NCBI GenBank assembly: GCA_041394725.1
Contig: JAWKHR010000013.1
Span: 62,001 to 126,000, forward strand
Direction: 5' to 3'
Origin: JAWKHR01 sp041394725
Lineage (GTDB): Bacteria > Acidobacteriota > Vicinamibacteria > Vicinamibacterales > SCN-69-37
Length of the DNA: 64,000 nt
Shown here: positions 12,503-19,680 of the stretch, piece after piece
Layout: every line of letters begins with the position of its first letter
Numbering within the stretch: position 1 is the stretch's first letter
The notes under the pieces: model-generated
What the model saw: the letters and a program-made list of their open reading frames with translations, nothing else
What the model was told of the DNA's origin: nothing
The model's database searches: none
Translations under genes and position numbers: made by a program

Positions 12503-13527
12503 TTCTTGCGCCCACTCTTAGGTCGTATGCCAGTACCAGCACCGCTTCCACCGCCACGCCTCTTCTGACCCCAAGGACTCCCGCCACCGGGTCCTTTGCC
12601 CCCTGGCTTCCCTGGCTTCCAGTTGCTGCCTCCAGGCCGCTTTCCGCCAGAGCCTGTGCCGGGACCTCGGCTTCCGCCATCGGGCTTTCCCGCCCCGCGA
12701 CCGTCCGACCCACGATTGCCAAAGCCTCCCCTGCCCCAGCTACCGGAGCCTGGCCCCCGAGAACCGGGCCCTCGGGAGCCGGGCCCCCGGGAGCCGGGAC
12801 CGCCGGCGCCGGGCCCGCGTGAGCCGGGACCGCTGGCGCCGGGCCCCCGGGAGCCAGGACCGCCGCCGCCGGGCCCGCGATTGCCCGGCCCTTGTTTGCG
12901 CGGCCCGCGATGGCCCGAGTCCCTCTGGGAGGAGCCGCGACTGTCCTTGCCCCACTGGTCACGCCGGTCGCGGCCTCTGGAGTCCTCGCCGTGGCGATGC
13001 GCGCCGCCCGACTTGCCGTGCGGGCGCTTGCCACTGAAGCTGGACGTCGGCCCCGATCGCGATCGCGGCCGATCCGGCTTCGGGGAGGCGGCCGTCTCGC
13101 CGCGTGGTCGCCAGCGGCCCTCGGCCAGCGGCGGGACGTTCTTCGCCGGCGCGCCGGAACCGGCACCGCCTTCCGGCGCAGGGTCCCGCGGGGGCGCAGG
13201 GGCCGGCGGAGTGTCGTCGCGCCACTGCTGCTGTCGCTTGAAGCGCGCGCGCTTCTGATCCCGGGTGAGCTTGTACTTCGCGCGCGGGTCCTTGTGGGCG
13301 CCGCCGGGCCGCCAGTCCGGGCCGCGGCCCGCCGGTCGGTTCTTCAGGGCGGCGCGCGCCTCCTCCTCGGATTCCCACAGGCGCCCGCGATCGAACCAAC
13401 GCAGTTCCGCGGTTGGCTGCGTCCGCCGCAGCTGGACGAGCGTCGGCACGAGGTCGTCGCGGCGGCGCGCGCGAAACGACGTCGGCGTCGCTCCGATGAC
13501 GACGATCCAGTAGGCGCGTTGGGCCAC
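12499..13527 (-). CDS. Hypothetical basic protein with collagen-like Gly/Pro/Arg-rich tail
   Basis: 342 aa, not assignable to a characterised family. Residues 1-65 look like a small folded domain (MAQRAYWIVVIGATPTSFRA … LRWFDRGRLWESEEEARAAL). From about residue 75 the chain is very basic and low in complexity; about residues 205-320 are dominated by GPG(S/N)RGPG iterations with RGG-like and GSGGKRPGG stretches. Such tails are typical of RNA- or ribosome-binding proteins, but that is inference. The start is GTG at 13527, 1 bp after the response-regulator stop, so it is probably in the same operon. The gene is coupled to the Dabb gene. Confidence 0.7.
   Translation of the reverse strand: MAQRAYWIVVIGATPTSFRARRRDDLVPTLVQLRRTQPTAELRWFDRGRLWESEEEARAALKNRPAGRGPDWRPGGAHKDPRAKYKLTRDQKRARFKRQQQWRDDTPPAPAPPRDPAPEGGAGSGAPAKNVPPLAEGRWRPRGETAASPKPDRPRSRSGPTSSFSGKRPHGKSGGAHRHGEDSRGRDRRDQWGKDSRGSSQRDSGHRGPRKQGPGNRGPGGGGPGSRGPGASGPGSRGPGAGGPGSRGPGSRGPGSRGPGSGSWGRGGFGNRGSDGRGAGKPDGGSRGPGTGSGGKRPGGSNWKPGKPGGKGPGGGSPWGQKRRGGGSGAGTGIRPKSGRKK
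12753..12885 (-). repeat. Codon-level tandem repeats encoding GPG(S)RGPG units
   Basis: Internal coding repeats of the gene at 12499-13527. The + strand shows repeated units such as CCGGGCCCTCGGGAGCCGGG with 9-18 nt spacing, encoding collagen-like triplets. Such repeats vary in copy number by slippage. Confidence 0.75.
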
Positions 13528-13528
13528 G

Positions 13529-14920
13529 TCAGCGGCGCTCCAGTCGCCGGAGCTTCTCGATGAGGGTGGTGCGCTTGATGTGCAGGACCTCGGCGGCCTG
13601 CCGCTTGTTGCCCTCCGTCCGCTCGAGGGCCCGCCGGATCAGCGCGTACTCGTACTCGGCGACGAGGCGATCCAGCTCGACGCCCTCTGCCGGCAGGCTC
13701 GTGTCGAGCACTTCGAGCGGGATCGGGGCGCCACGGACCTCGTCCGGCAGATCGGCCGACGTGATCTGCGATCGCCCCGGCGTGAGCGCCACCGCACGCT
13801 CGATGACGTTCTCGAGCTGACGGACGTTTCCGGGCCACGCGTACGCCATCAGGGCCTGCTGCGCGTCCTGGGCGATCGTGATGCGCCCGCGGGGCGGTTG
13901 CGCCTCGGCCGCGAAGCGCTCGACGAAGTGCTGGGCCAGCGTCGGGATGTCGGCGCGGCGCTCGCGCAGCGGCGGGATGCGCACCGGGATCACGTTGAGG
14001 CGGTAGTACAGGTCCTCGCGGAAGGACCCGTCCTCGACCATCTTCTTGAGGTCCGAGTTGGTTGCCGCAATCACGCGGACGTCGACCTTGACGGTCTGCG
14101 AGTCGCCGACCCGCTCGAACTCGCGCGCCTGCAGCACGCGGAGCAGCTTCGCCTGCAGCGCCGCGCTCATCGTCCCGACTTCGTCGAGGAAGAGCGTGCC
14201 GCGGTTGGCCTGCTCCAGGCGGCCCTGCCGATTGGCGACCGCGCCCGTGAACGCGCCGCGCACGTGTCCGAACAGCTCGGCCTCGAGCAGCGTCTCCGGA
14301 ATGGCGCTGCAGTTGATCGCCACGAACCGCTGGTTGCGGCGCGGGCTGCTGTCGTGAATCGCGCGCGCCGCCAGTTCCTTGCCGGTGCCCGTCTCGCCCG
14401 TGATGAGCACCGTGCTCGACGTGGAGGCCACGGTGCGCAGCAGTTCGAACAGCTTGACCATCACCGGCGTGCGGCCCACGATGCCCTCGAGCCGGAAGCG
14501 ATCGTGGAGCTGGGCGCGGAGGTACTCGTTCTCCGATCGGAGCCGGCGCTTCTCGATGGCCGCGTTCAACTCGTGGAGCAGTTCCTCGAACTGGAACGGC
14601 TTCGTGATGAAGCCTTCCGCGCCCTGTCGCGTGACGTCCACGGCCTCCCGCACGGTGGCGAAGCCGGTGATCACGATCGCGATGATGTCGGGATACCGCG
14701 CCAGCGCCTCGTCGAGCACCTGCCGGCCGTCGATCCCGGGCAGGCGCAGGTCCGTGACGAGGATGTCGAACGCGAACTCGTTCAGCCGGGCCAGCGCGTC
14801 CTCGCCCGTGCCCGCCTGCTCCACGCGGAAGCCGTGTTCGGCCAGCCGTTCCGCCATGACTTCGCGGAACGCCGGCTCGTCGTCGAGCAGGAGCAGGTGC
14901 TGAAGGGATGGATCTTCCAT
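13529..14920 (-). CDS. Sigma-54-dependent response regulator (NtrC family)
   Basis: 463 aa. The receiver domain (residues 5-120) has the acidic pair DD at 13-14, phospho-acceptor Asp57 in VTDLRLPG, and Lys in TKPF. The AAA+ domain has Walker A GETGTGKE, the sigma-54-contacting loop GAFTGA, the GTLFLDEVG Walker B region and the RLNVIPVRIPPLRER sensor region. A C-terminal Fis-type HTH follows (EGNKRQAAEVLHIKRTTLIE). I chose ATG 14920 because upstream codons extend through the non-coding leader. It is divergent from the small HTH gene. A candidate sigma-54 promoter with a palindromic upstream site lies nearby at 15652-15741 and could be its target. The partner kinase could be the one at 16682. 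Confidence 0.97.
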   Translation of the reverse strand: MEDPSLQHLLLLDDEPAFREVMAERLAEHGFRVEQAGTGEDALARLNEFAFDILVTDLRLPGIDGRQVLDEALARYPDIIAIVITGFATVREAVDVTRQGAEGFITKPFQFEELLHELNAAIEKRRLRSENEYLRAQLHDRFRLEGIVGRTPVMVKLFELLRTVASTSSTVLITGETGTGKELAARAIHDSSPRRNQRFVAINCSAIPETLLEAELFGHVRGAFTGAVANRQGRLEQANRGTLFLDEVGTMSAALQAKLLRVLQAREFERVGDSQTVKVDVRVIAATNSDLKKMVEDGSFREDLYYRLNVIPVRIPPLRERRADIPTLAQHFVERFAAEAQPPRGRITIAQDAQQALMAYAWPGNVRQLENVIERAVALTPGRSQITSADLPDEVRGAPIPLEVLDTSLPAEGVELDRLVAEYEYALIRRALERTEGNKRQAAEVLHIKRTTLIEKLRRLERR

Positions 14921-15042
14921 GGCGGCCGGGGTGGCAGCATTTTGACACAGCGCCGTCGGGGTCAACCAGCGAACTCCCGGGTAGATGGGTAAAGTCACCG
15001 TGAAGGCGCGCCGATAGTTCCGGACGGAGCAAGGCATGAGGG

Positions 15043-15065
15043 TGACGGGTCATTTCGGCCCGTCA
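15043..15065. promoter_or_regulatory. Inverted repeat, possible operator before the small HTH gene
   Basis: TGACGGG at 15043-15049 and CCCGTCA at 15059-15065 form an exact 7-bp dyad with a 9-nt spacer, 24 bp before the ATG at 15089. A binding site for the adjacent HTH protein is plausible but untested. Confidence 0.35.
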
Positions 15066-15088
15066 TTACGGCCCGGAACGAGACGACG

Positions 15089-15301
15089 ATGCTGGACCGA
15101 AAGACCGTTTCCATTCCCCGCGCATGCGAACTGGTCGGCGTCAGCCGGCGCACGATCTACAACTGGATTGCCGGCGGCAAGGTGCAGTACATCCGCACCG
15201 CTGGCGGCTCGGTCCGCATCTACGTGGACACGCTCTGGCGGGATCCGAACTCGACCGCCGATGGCGCCGCGTGGAATCAGCGGCTGAGCCGTGGCGCCTG
15301 A
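15089..15301 (+). CDS. Small MerR/excisionase-type helix-turn-helix protein
   Basis: 70 aa. SIPRACELVGVSRRTIYNWI followed by AGGKVQYIRTAGGSVRIYVD is the winged-helix pattern of the excisionase/BldC-like DNA-binding family. It is DNA-binding only, with no effector domain. The ATG at 15089 has GAACGAGACGACG upstream with no clear Shine-Dalgarno sequence. It overlaps the next small gene by 11 bp, so the two are coupled. There is no phage or integrase gene nearby, which argues for a regulatory rather than an excisionase role. Confidence 0.85.
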   Translation: MLDRKTVSIPRACELVGVSRRTIYNWIAGGKVQYIRTAGGSVRIYVDTLWRDPNSTADGAAWNQRLSRGA

Positions 15302-15563
15302 TTCATCCAGCGCGCCGGACGACTCGAACGTCCCGGACTCAGCGGTGGAGCTCTCCCGCCTCTTCCACCGGCTGAACAACCAGCTCGGCATCATCCTGGC
15401 CAACGCCGAGCTGCTCGAGAGCCGCCTCACCGACGACGTGCACCGCGCCCGCGCGGGACACGTCGTCGCCAGCGCGCTCGAGGCCATCGCCACCGCCCAG
15501 CAGATCAGACGATCGACAGGGGTGGCCGAGATTCCGACTCCTTCCAGACCGTCGGCAGAATGA
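15291..15563 (+). CDS. Stand-alone histidine-kinase DHp-like mini protein
   Basis: 90 aa with GTG start at 15291 overlapping the previous gene. The core, LSRLFHRLNNQLGIILANAE followed by LLESRL, matches the phospho-accepting helix of histidine kinases (compare HELNNPLATILACAERL in the hybrid kinase at 16682): the His and the NN pair are conserved. A second helix (ARAGHVVASALEAIATAQQI) would complete a two-helix dimerisation hairpin. There is no ATPase domain. It could be a phosphotransfer adaptor or a kinase-dimer competitor; the function is inference. Its placement among a response regulator, a sigma factor and a kinase supports a signalling role. Confidence 0.72.
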   Translation: MAPDSSSAPDDSNVPDSAVELSRLFHRLNNQLGIILANAELLESRLTDDVHRARAGHVVASALEAIATAQQIRRSTGVAEIPTPSRPSAE

Positions 15564-15651
15564 CAATTCTTGTTGTCCTGTCAGTTGTTTGACGCTTTCG
15601 GCACGCCTCGGCACACCCCTGCTCAGAGATTCACAGTCCGACAGATTCAGC

Positions 15652-15676
15652 TAAGTTGCTGATTAATAGCAACTTA
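15652..15676. promoter_or_regulatory. Palindromic candidate enhancer (UAS) for sigma-54 activator
   Basis: TAAGTTGCT (15652-15660), a 7-nt spacer, then AGCAACTTA (15668-15676): a perfect 9-bp dyad in an AT-rich stretch. It is centred about 89 bp upstream of the expected start site of the sigma-54 promoter at 15727, which is within the usual enhancer distance. Confidence 0.5.
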
Positions 15677-15726
15677 AAGAGTCAAGCCCTGGATTTGCCA
15701 GTTTCGCCATTTCTTTGTATCAGCAT

Positions 15727-15742
15727 TGGCATCGCTGTTGCC
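15727..15742 (+). promoter_or_regulatory. Candidate sigma-54 (-24/-12) promoter
   Basis: TGGCATCGCTGTTGCC matches the TGGCAC-N5-TTGC consensus with the GG and GC elements at the correct 10-bp spacing. It reads toward the sigma-factor gene at 15788, which carries AGGAGG at 15774-15779, so the transcript would have a leader of about 35 nt. A sigma-54 activator gene lies about 0.8 kb upstream. Confidence 0.6.
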
Positions 15743-15787
15743 CTTAGAGGGGTCCCCGGGCATGACCCGGCTCAGGAGGCTTACGAG

Positions 15788-16657
15788 ATGCAGCGTGCTC
15801 CCTTGGCGACCCATCAGCAGGAACGAGTAGCGGCGAGCCTGCCGTTCGTGGAGTCACTGGCCCGGCGCATGGCGTCGACGATGCCGCACTCCATCGATCT
15901 GGGCGACCTGGTGCAGGACGGCGTCCTGGGCCTGATGGATGCCGCGCATCGCTTCGACGACCAGCGCGGCATCAAGTTCGAGACGTTCGCGGAGCGGCGC
16001 GTGCGTGGCGCGATGATCGACGCGCTGCGACGTGACGCCTGGCCGCGCGGCGTGCGGCGGGTGCGCCGGGAGCTCGAAGCCGCGCGCGAGCAGCTGCGTC
16101 GCGAGCTCGGCACCGAGCCGTCGCTGGCCGAGCTGGCCAAGCGCGTCGGTTCCGACGAGGCGCGCCTCGAGCGCACCATCGTGCGCATCAGCACGATCGA
16201 ACAGACGTCACCACTCGCGAGCCTCGAGTCGATGGACACGTCGATGCTGCCGCCCGTGCTCGTGCCGAGCGAGCCGCCGGCGCCGGACCGGCTCTTCGAG
16301 CAGGGCGAGGTGCGCGATCGGGTGCGCCAGGCGCTTGCGTCGCTGCCGGCCCGGGAGCGCAAGATCGTCTCGCTGTACTACTTCGGCGAGGCGACGATGA
16401 AGCAGATTGGCGAGGCGATCGGGGTGAACGAGTCGCGCGTATCGCAGCTGCATGCCCGCGCGATTCAGCGTCTGCGCAAGGCCCTGCAGCCCGAGTCGGC
16501 CGCGCCGACGGTCACCCGTCCGACGATCGTGGCGCGGACGACGCGCCCGCGGTTCGCGCGCCAGGTGCCTGCGGCCCGTCCCGCGGCGACCGCCGCGCCG
16601 GCCACGCCGCGTCCGGCCGCTGCCCGTCGCAAGCTGCCGCGCGTCGTCGCGGCCTGA
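15788..16657 (+). CDS. RNA polymerase sigma factor, FliA/WhiG (sigma-28-like) family
   Basis: 289 aa. Region 2 (SLPFVESLARRMASTMPHSI, DLGDLVQDGVLGLMDAAHRF, FETFAERRVRGAMIDALRRD), region 3 (EPSLAELAKRVG) and region 4 (ARERKIVSLYYFGEATMKQI then GEAIGVNESRVSQLHARAIQ) are all complete. The RVRGAMIDALR and W-PR patterns are typical of FliA/WhiG rather than RpoD. The start ATG 15788 has an ideal AGGAGG 8 nt upstream; an in-frame ATG further upstream lacks this and lies before the promoter candidate. The C-terminal 45 residues are a Pro/Ala/Arg-rich tail outside the fold. The gene is probably driven by the sigma-54 promoter at 15727. Confidence 0.95.
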   Translation: MQRAPLATHQQERVAASLPFVESLARRMASTMPHSIDLGDLVQDGVLGLMDAAHRFDDQRGIKFETFAERRVRGAMIDALRRDAWPRGVRRVRRELEAAREQLRRELGTEPSLAELAKRVGSDEARLERTIVRISTIEQTSPLASLESMDTSMLPPVLVPSEPPAPDRLFEQGEVRDRVRQALASLPARERKIVSLYYFGEATMKQIGEAIGVNESRVSQLHARAIQRLRKALQPESAAPTVTRPTIVARTTRPRFARQVPAARPAATAAPATPRPAAARRKLPRVVAA

Positions 16658-16681
16658 CCGCGAGGTCGGTCGGTCGCGCAA

Positions 16682-18235
16682 TCAGGCGAGCGTTTCTCTC
16701 GCGATCCGGACGAGATCCCGAAGCCGGAACGGCTTCGGGATCCACCGGCACCCGCTTTCCTCGAGGAAACGCTCGGCCTCGGTGCCGGCGACGTCCCCGG
16801 TGACGAACACGATGCGCCGCGCCACGGGCGGCATGTTCGCCGACACCTCGCGGAAGAACGTCATCCCGTCCACCTTCGGCATCTTCAGGTCACAGATGAT
16901 CACGTCGTAGTGCCGCGCGCCGACGCAGGCGAGCGCGGCCTGGCCGTCCTCGGCCCGATCCACCTGGAACCCCTCGTCCTCGAGCGCGCCGGCCACGGCC
17001 TCGCCGAGCGCGACCTCGTCCTCGACGACCAGCGCGCGCGTCCCGTGTGGCACCTCCGGCAGCACGGCGACGGGCTTGGTGTCGGGCAGGCGGATGTGCG
17101 TGCCGAGCACGGGCAGCTCCAGGACGAACCCCGCCCCGCGTCCGGGGGCGGAGCCGATTCGCAGGCGGCCGCCGTGTTCCTGCGCGATCGCGTAGGCCAC
17201 GGTCAGGCCGAGGCCCGTGCCCTTGCCGACCGCCTTCGTCGTGAAGAACGGGTCGAAGATCCGCGTGCGGACCTCGTCCGGGATGCCGGGGCCGTCGTCG
17301 CTGATCTCGACGAGCACGGCGTCCTGATCCGGATCCTGCCAGGTGCGCAGCACGAGCGTGCCGCGGCCGTGGGCGTCGATCATGGCCTGCTCGGCGTTGA
17401 TGATCAGGTTGAGCAGGATCTGCTGGATCTGGTGCGGGTCGGCGAACACCGGCGGCAGGCCGGCGGCCAGCGCCTCGATGAGGACGACGTTGGCGACGCG
17501 CAGCTCGTAGGCGCGCAGGGCGACCGTGTCGCGCACCACCTGGTTGAGGTCGACGGTCGTGCGCGTCGTGTGCCGCTTGCGCGCGAAGGTCTGCAGGTTG
17601 CGGACGATGCGGGCCGCGCGGTCGGCGGCGTTGTGGATCGCGTCGAGGTCGCGGCGCAGCGTGTCGTCGAGGCGGCGGATCGACAGGCGCTCGGCGCAGG
17701 CGAGGATCGTCGCGAGCGGGTTGTTCAGTTCGTGCGCGACGCCCGACATGGTCTGGCCGAGCGCGGCGAGCTTCTCCGCCTGCGACAGCTGGTGATACAG
17801 GTCGCGCGCCTGGTCCTGCAGCTTCTTCCGCTCGGTGACGTCACGCATGACGGCCTCGACGCGGAACGTGTCGTCGCCGATCCGGTCGGCGCGCGCGGTG
17901 ATCTCGATCCACATCGCCGACCCGTCGAGCCGGCGGAGGCGGAGCAGGTAGCCCTGGACGCTGCCGTCACGGGCCAGGTGCTGCAGGAACTCGGCGCGGG
18001 CCTGGTCGTCGACGAACCGGGCCGGATCGAGCGGGCGGACGTCGGTGGTCGGGACGGGTTCGTCCCAGCCGAAGATCAGGCGGAGGCGCGGGTTGGCGGC
18101 GAGCGTCGCGGTCTCGCCGCTCAGCCGGCCGACGAGGCCGATGTAGACGCCTTCCTGCAGCCCGTCGAACAGCCGGGCGAACGCGTCCTCGGCGAGATGG
18201 GTGGCCGTCCGGTCCGTTCGCGAGCCTGACGGCAC
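16682..18235 (-). CDS. Hybrid histidine kinase (PAS-HisKA-HATPase-REC)
   Basis: 517 aa, soluble. A PAS domain (about 18-130; GLQEGVYIGLVGRL … ANPRLRLIFGWDEP) with PAC-like LRRLDGSAMWIEITARADRI, a coiled linker, HisKA with VAHELNNPLATILACAERL, HATPase with N box NLIINAEQAM, G1 DDGPGIP, F box and G2 GKGTGLGLTVAYAI, then a C-terminal receiver (VVEDEVALGEAV, CDLKMPKVDG phospho-Asp, VTGD, KPF). GTG start at 18235. It lies 24 bp from the convergent sigma gene. The C-terminal receiver could relay to the DHp mini protein or to the sigma-54 regulator; this is inferred from proximity. Confidence 0.96.
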   Translation of the reverse strand: MPSGSRTDRTATHLAEDAFARLFDGLQEGVYIGLVGRLSGETATLAANPRLRLIFGWDEPVPTTDVRPLDPARFVDDQARAEFLQHLARDGSVQGYLLRLRRLDGSAMWIEITARADRIGDDTFRVEAVMRDVTERKKLQDQARDLYHQLSQAEKLAALGQTMSGVAHELNNPLATILACAERLSIRRLDDTLRRDLDAIHNAADRAARIVRNLQTFARKRHTTRTTVDLNQVVRDTVALRAYELRVANVVLIEALAAGLPPVFADPHQIQQILLNLIINAEQAMIDAHGRGTLVLRTWQDPDQDAVLVEISDDGPGIPDEVRTRIFDPFFTTKAVGKGTGLGLTVAYAIAQEHGGRLRIGSAPGRGAGFVLELPVLGTHIRLPDTKPVAVLPEVPHGTRALVVEDEVALGEAVAGALEDEGFQVDRAEDGQAALACVGARHYDVIICDLKMPKVDGMTFFREVSANMPPVARRIVFVTGDVAGTEAERFLEESGCRWIPKPFRLRDLVRIARETLA

Positions 18236-18253
18236 GGCCGCCTCGGTCCGCGG

Positions 18254-18802
18254 CTAGTGGCGGTCGCCGCCGCGCGGCGGATCCGGCGTCGGGGTGTGGC
18301 CGGGCGCGCCGGCGTACATCTGCTCGATGCGCGCGCGGATTTCCGGGAGCGAGACGCCCGTGTTGTACATCTGCCGCGTCTGCGTGGCCACGTCGATGCA
18401 GACCTCGCAGCCGATGCCGTGGCCCTCCCAGGACGTGACCGCGCCCGAGGCGTTCCGGCCGGCGACGAAGCAGTCGTGGTTGCCCTTGTGGCCGCCGCGC
18501 TCGCAGCCGCAGAAGCAGGGGATGTAGTTCATCACCTCGGGATGCCGGGCGGCGAACTCGTAGGCGGCCTTGGTGATCGCCACCGGCCGCACCGCGTTGA
18601 CGATCCCCGGCGGCAGCGGGGGCAGGTCGGGCGCGATGTACATCGCCGCCTGCACGGATGGCGGCACCGCCGGCGTGGCCGCCGCGCCGGCGGGCGGCTG
18701 GCTCAGCGAGGCCGGCGGCGTCGAGTTCTTGGAGCAACCGGCCGCGACCGCCAGGGCGGTCGCCGCGCCGATCAGGAGGCCCGAGGCGCGTCTCGTCAGC
18801 AT
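18254..18802 (-). CDS. PCYCGC-motif lipoprotein
   Basis: 182 aa. The lipoprotein signal LLIGAATALAVAAGC places the lipidated Cys near residue 23. The mature part holds HPEVMNYIPCFCGCERGGHK, then GNHDCF and GHGIGCEVC, the Cys/His pattern of the PCYCGC family; these clustered Cys/His residues probably bind metal. The precise role is unknown. The start is immediately preceded by TAAGAT 6 nt upstream (leaderless type). It is divergent from the SDR gene with only 36 bp between starts, so the two promoters interlock. 18 bp separate its stop from the kinase start. Confidence 0.85.
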   Translation of the reverse strand: MLTRRASGLLIGAATALAVAAGCSKNSTPPASLSQPPAGAAATPAVPPSVQAAMYIAPDLPPLPPGIVNAVRPVAITKAAYEFAARHPEVMNYIPCFCGCERGGHKGNHDCFVAGRNASGAVTSWEGHGIGCEVCIDVATQTRQMYNTGVSLPEIRARIEQMYAGAPGHTPTPDPPRGGDRH

Positions 18803-18808
18803 TCCCGA

Positions 18809-18830
18809 ATCTTAGCATTCGCAGTAGACT
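18809..18830. promoter_or_regulatory. Interlocked divergent -10 elements (leaderless type)
   Basis: On the - strand TAAGAT (18814-18809) precedes the lipoprotein ATG by 6 nt. On the + strand TAGACT (18825-18830) precedes the SDR ATG by 8 nt. The whole intergenic space is 36 bp, so the two polymerase footprints must overlap. Confidence 0.5.
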
Positions 18831-18838
18831 GGCCGGCA

Positions 18839-19657
18839 ATGTCGACGACGGGCCCGCTCGCCGGGCGGATTGCGCTCGTGACGGGCGGCGGCACCGGCAT
18901 CGGCCTCGGGATCGCGCGCGCGCTCGGCGAAGGCGGCGCCCGCGTGGCGATCGCCAGCCGCGACCAGGCCCACCTCGACGCCGGCGCGGCCACGCTGCGG
19001 GAGGCCGGCATCGACGCCGACACGGTGACCGTGGACGTCCGTGACCCGGCGCGCGTGGACGCGATGGTCGCCACGATGGTCGAGCGCCACGGCGGCATCG
19101 ACATCCTCGTCAACAACGCCGCCGGCAACTTCGTCTGCCGTGCCGAGGAGCTCTCGCCGAACGGCTGGAACGCCGTCATCGGCATCGTGCTGAACGGCAG
19201 CTTCTACTGCTCGCGCGCCGTCGGCCGGCACATGATCGCGCGCGGAGGCGGCGGGTCGATCGTCTCGATCCTCGCCAACTACGCGTGGACGGGCAGCGCC
19301 GGCACGATCCACTCCGCCTCGGCCAAGGCCGGCGTGATGGCGATGACGCAGACGCTGGCGGTCGAATGGGCCCGGCACGGCATCCGCGTGAACGCGGTCG
19401 CGCCAGGGCCGATCGAATCACCAGGCGCCGCCAGGCAGCTCTGGTCGACGCCCGAGGCCGTGCAGATGATCACCGACGCGGTGCCGCTCAGGCGCTGGGG
19501 ACGACCCGAGGAGATCGGACACGCCGTGTCGTTCCTCGTCGATCCGAAGTCGAGCTACGTCACCGGCGAGATTCTCACCGTGGACGGCGGCCAGTGGCTC
19601 AACCGCGGCACTTTCAGCTTCCTGGACCTGCCCCTGGGCGGTCCGCGACGTTCGTGA
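18839..19657 (+). CDS. SDR oxidoreductase of the 2,4-dienoyl-CoA reductase type
   Basis: 272 aa. The NADP(H) motif TGGGTGIG lies near residue 16, with NNAAGNF and the active-site segment SASAKAGVMAMTQTLAVEWA. The usual SDR Tyr is replaced by Ser while Lys is kept, exactly as in mitochondrial/peroxisomal 2,4-dienoyl-CoA reductases (SASAKAGVEAMSKSLAAEW). The C-terminus GGQWLNRGTFSF and the PGPIESPGA loop also fit that branch. It would reduce dienoyl-CoA intermediates in unsaturated fatty-acid oxidation. The ATG at 18839 has a -10-like hexamer 8 nt upstream. The stop overlaps a GTG in the next gene. Confidence 0.88.
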   Translation: MSTTGPLAGRIALVTGGGTGIGLGIARALGEGGARVAIASRDQAHLDAGAATLREAGIDADTVTVDVRDPARVDAMVATMVERHGGIDILVNNAAGNFVCRAEELSPNGWNAVIGIVLNGSFYCSRAVGRHMIARGGGGSIVSILANYAWTGSAGTIHSASAKAGVMAMTQTLAVEWARHGIRVNAVAPGPIESPGAARQLWSTPEAVQMITDAVPLRRWGRPEEIGHAVSFLVDPKSSYVTGEILTVDGGQWLNRGTFSFLDLPLGGPRRS

Positions 19658-19680
19658 ACCGGGTGACGCCACAGACGCCG

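Noticed and set aside
12596..13258. Pro-rich + strand frame opposite the GPG protein
   Set aside because: Mirror of the collagen-like repeat; the - strand frame has the conserved N-terminal domain and fits the operon.
14942..14970. TTGACA at 14942 as a -35 for the HTH gene
   Set aside because: No -10 at the right distance (the position reads ACCAGC).
15089..15301. Excisionase-like gene as a sign of a mobile element
   Set aside because: No integrase, attachment site or base-composition break around it; neighbouring genes are chromosomal regulators.
15656..15787. Upstream in-frame start (MLINSNLKSQ) for the sigma factor
   Set aside because: It would lie before the sigma-54 promoter and lacks a Shine-Dalgarno; ATG 15788 has AGGAGG at perfect spacing.
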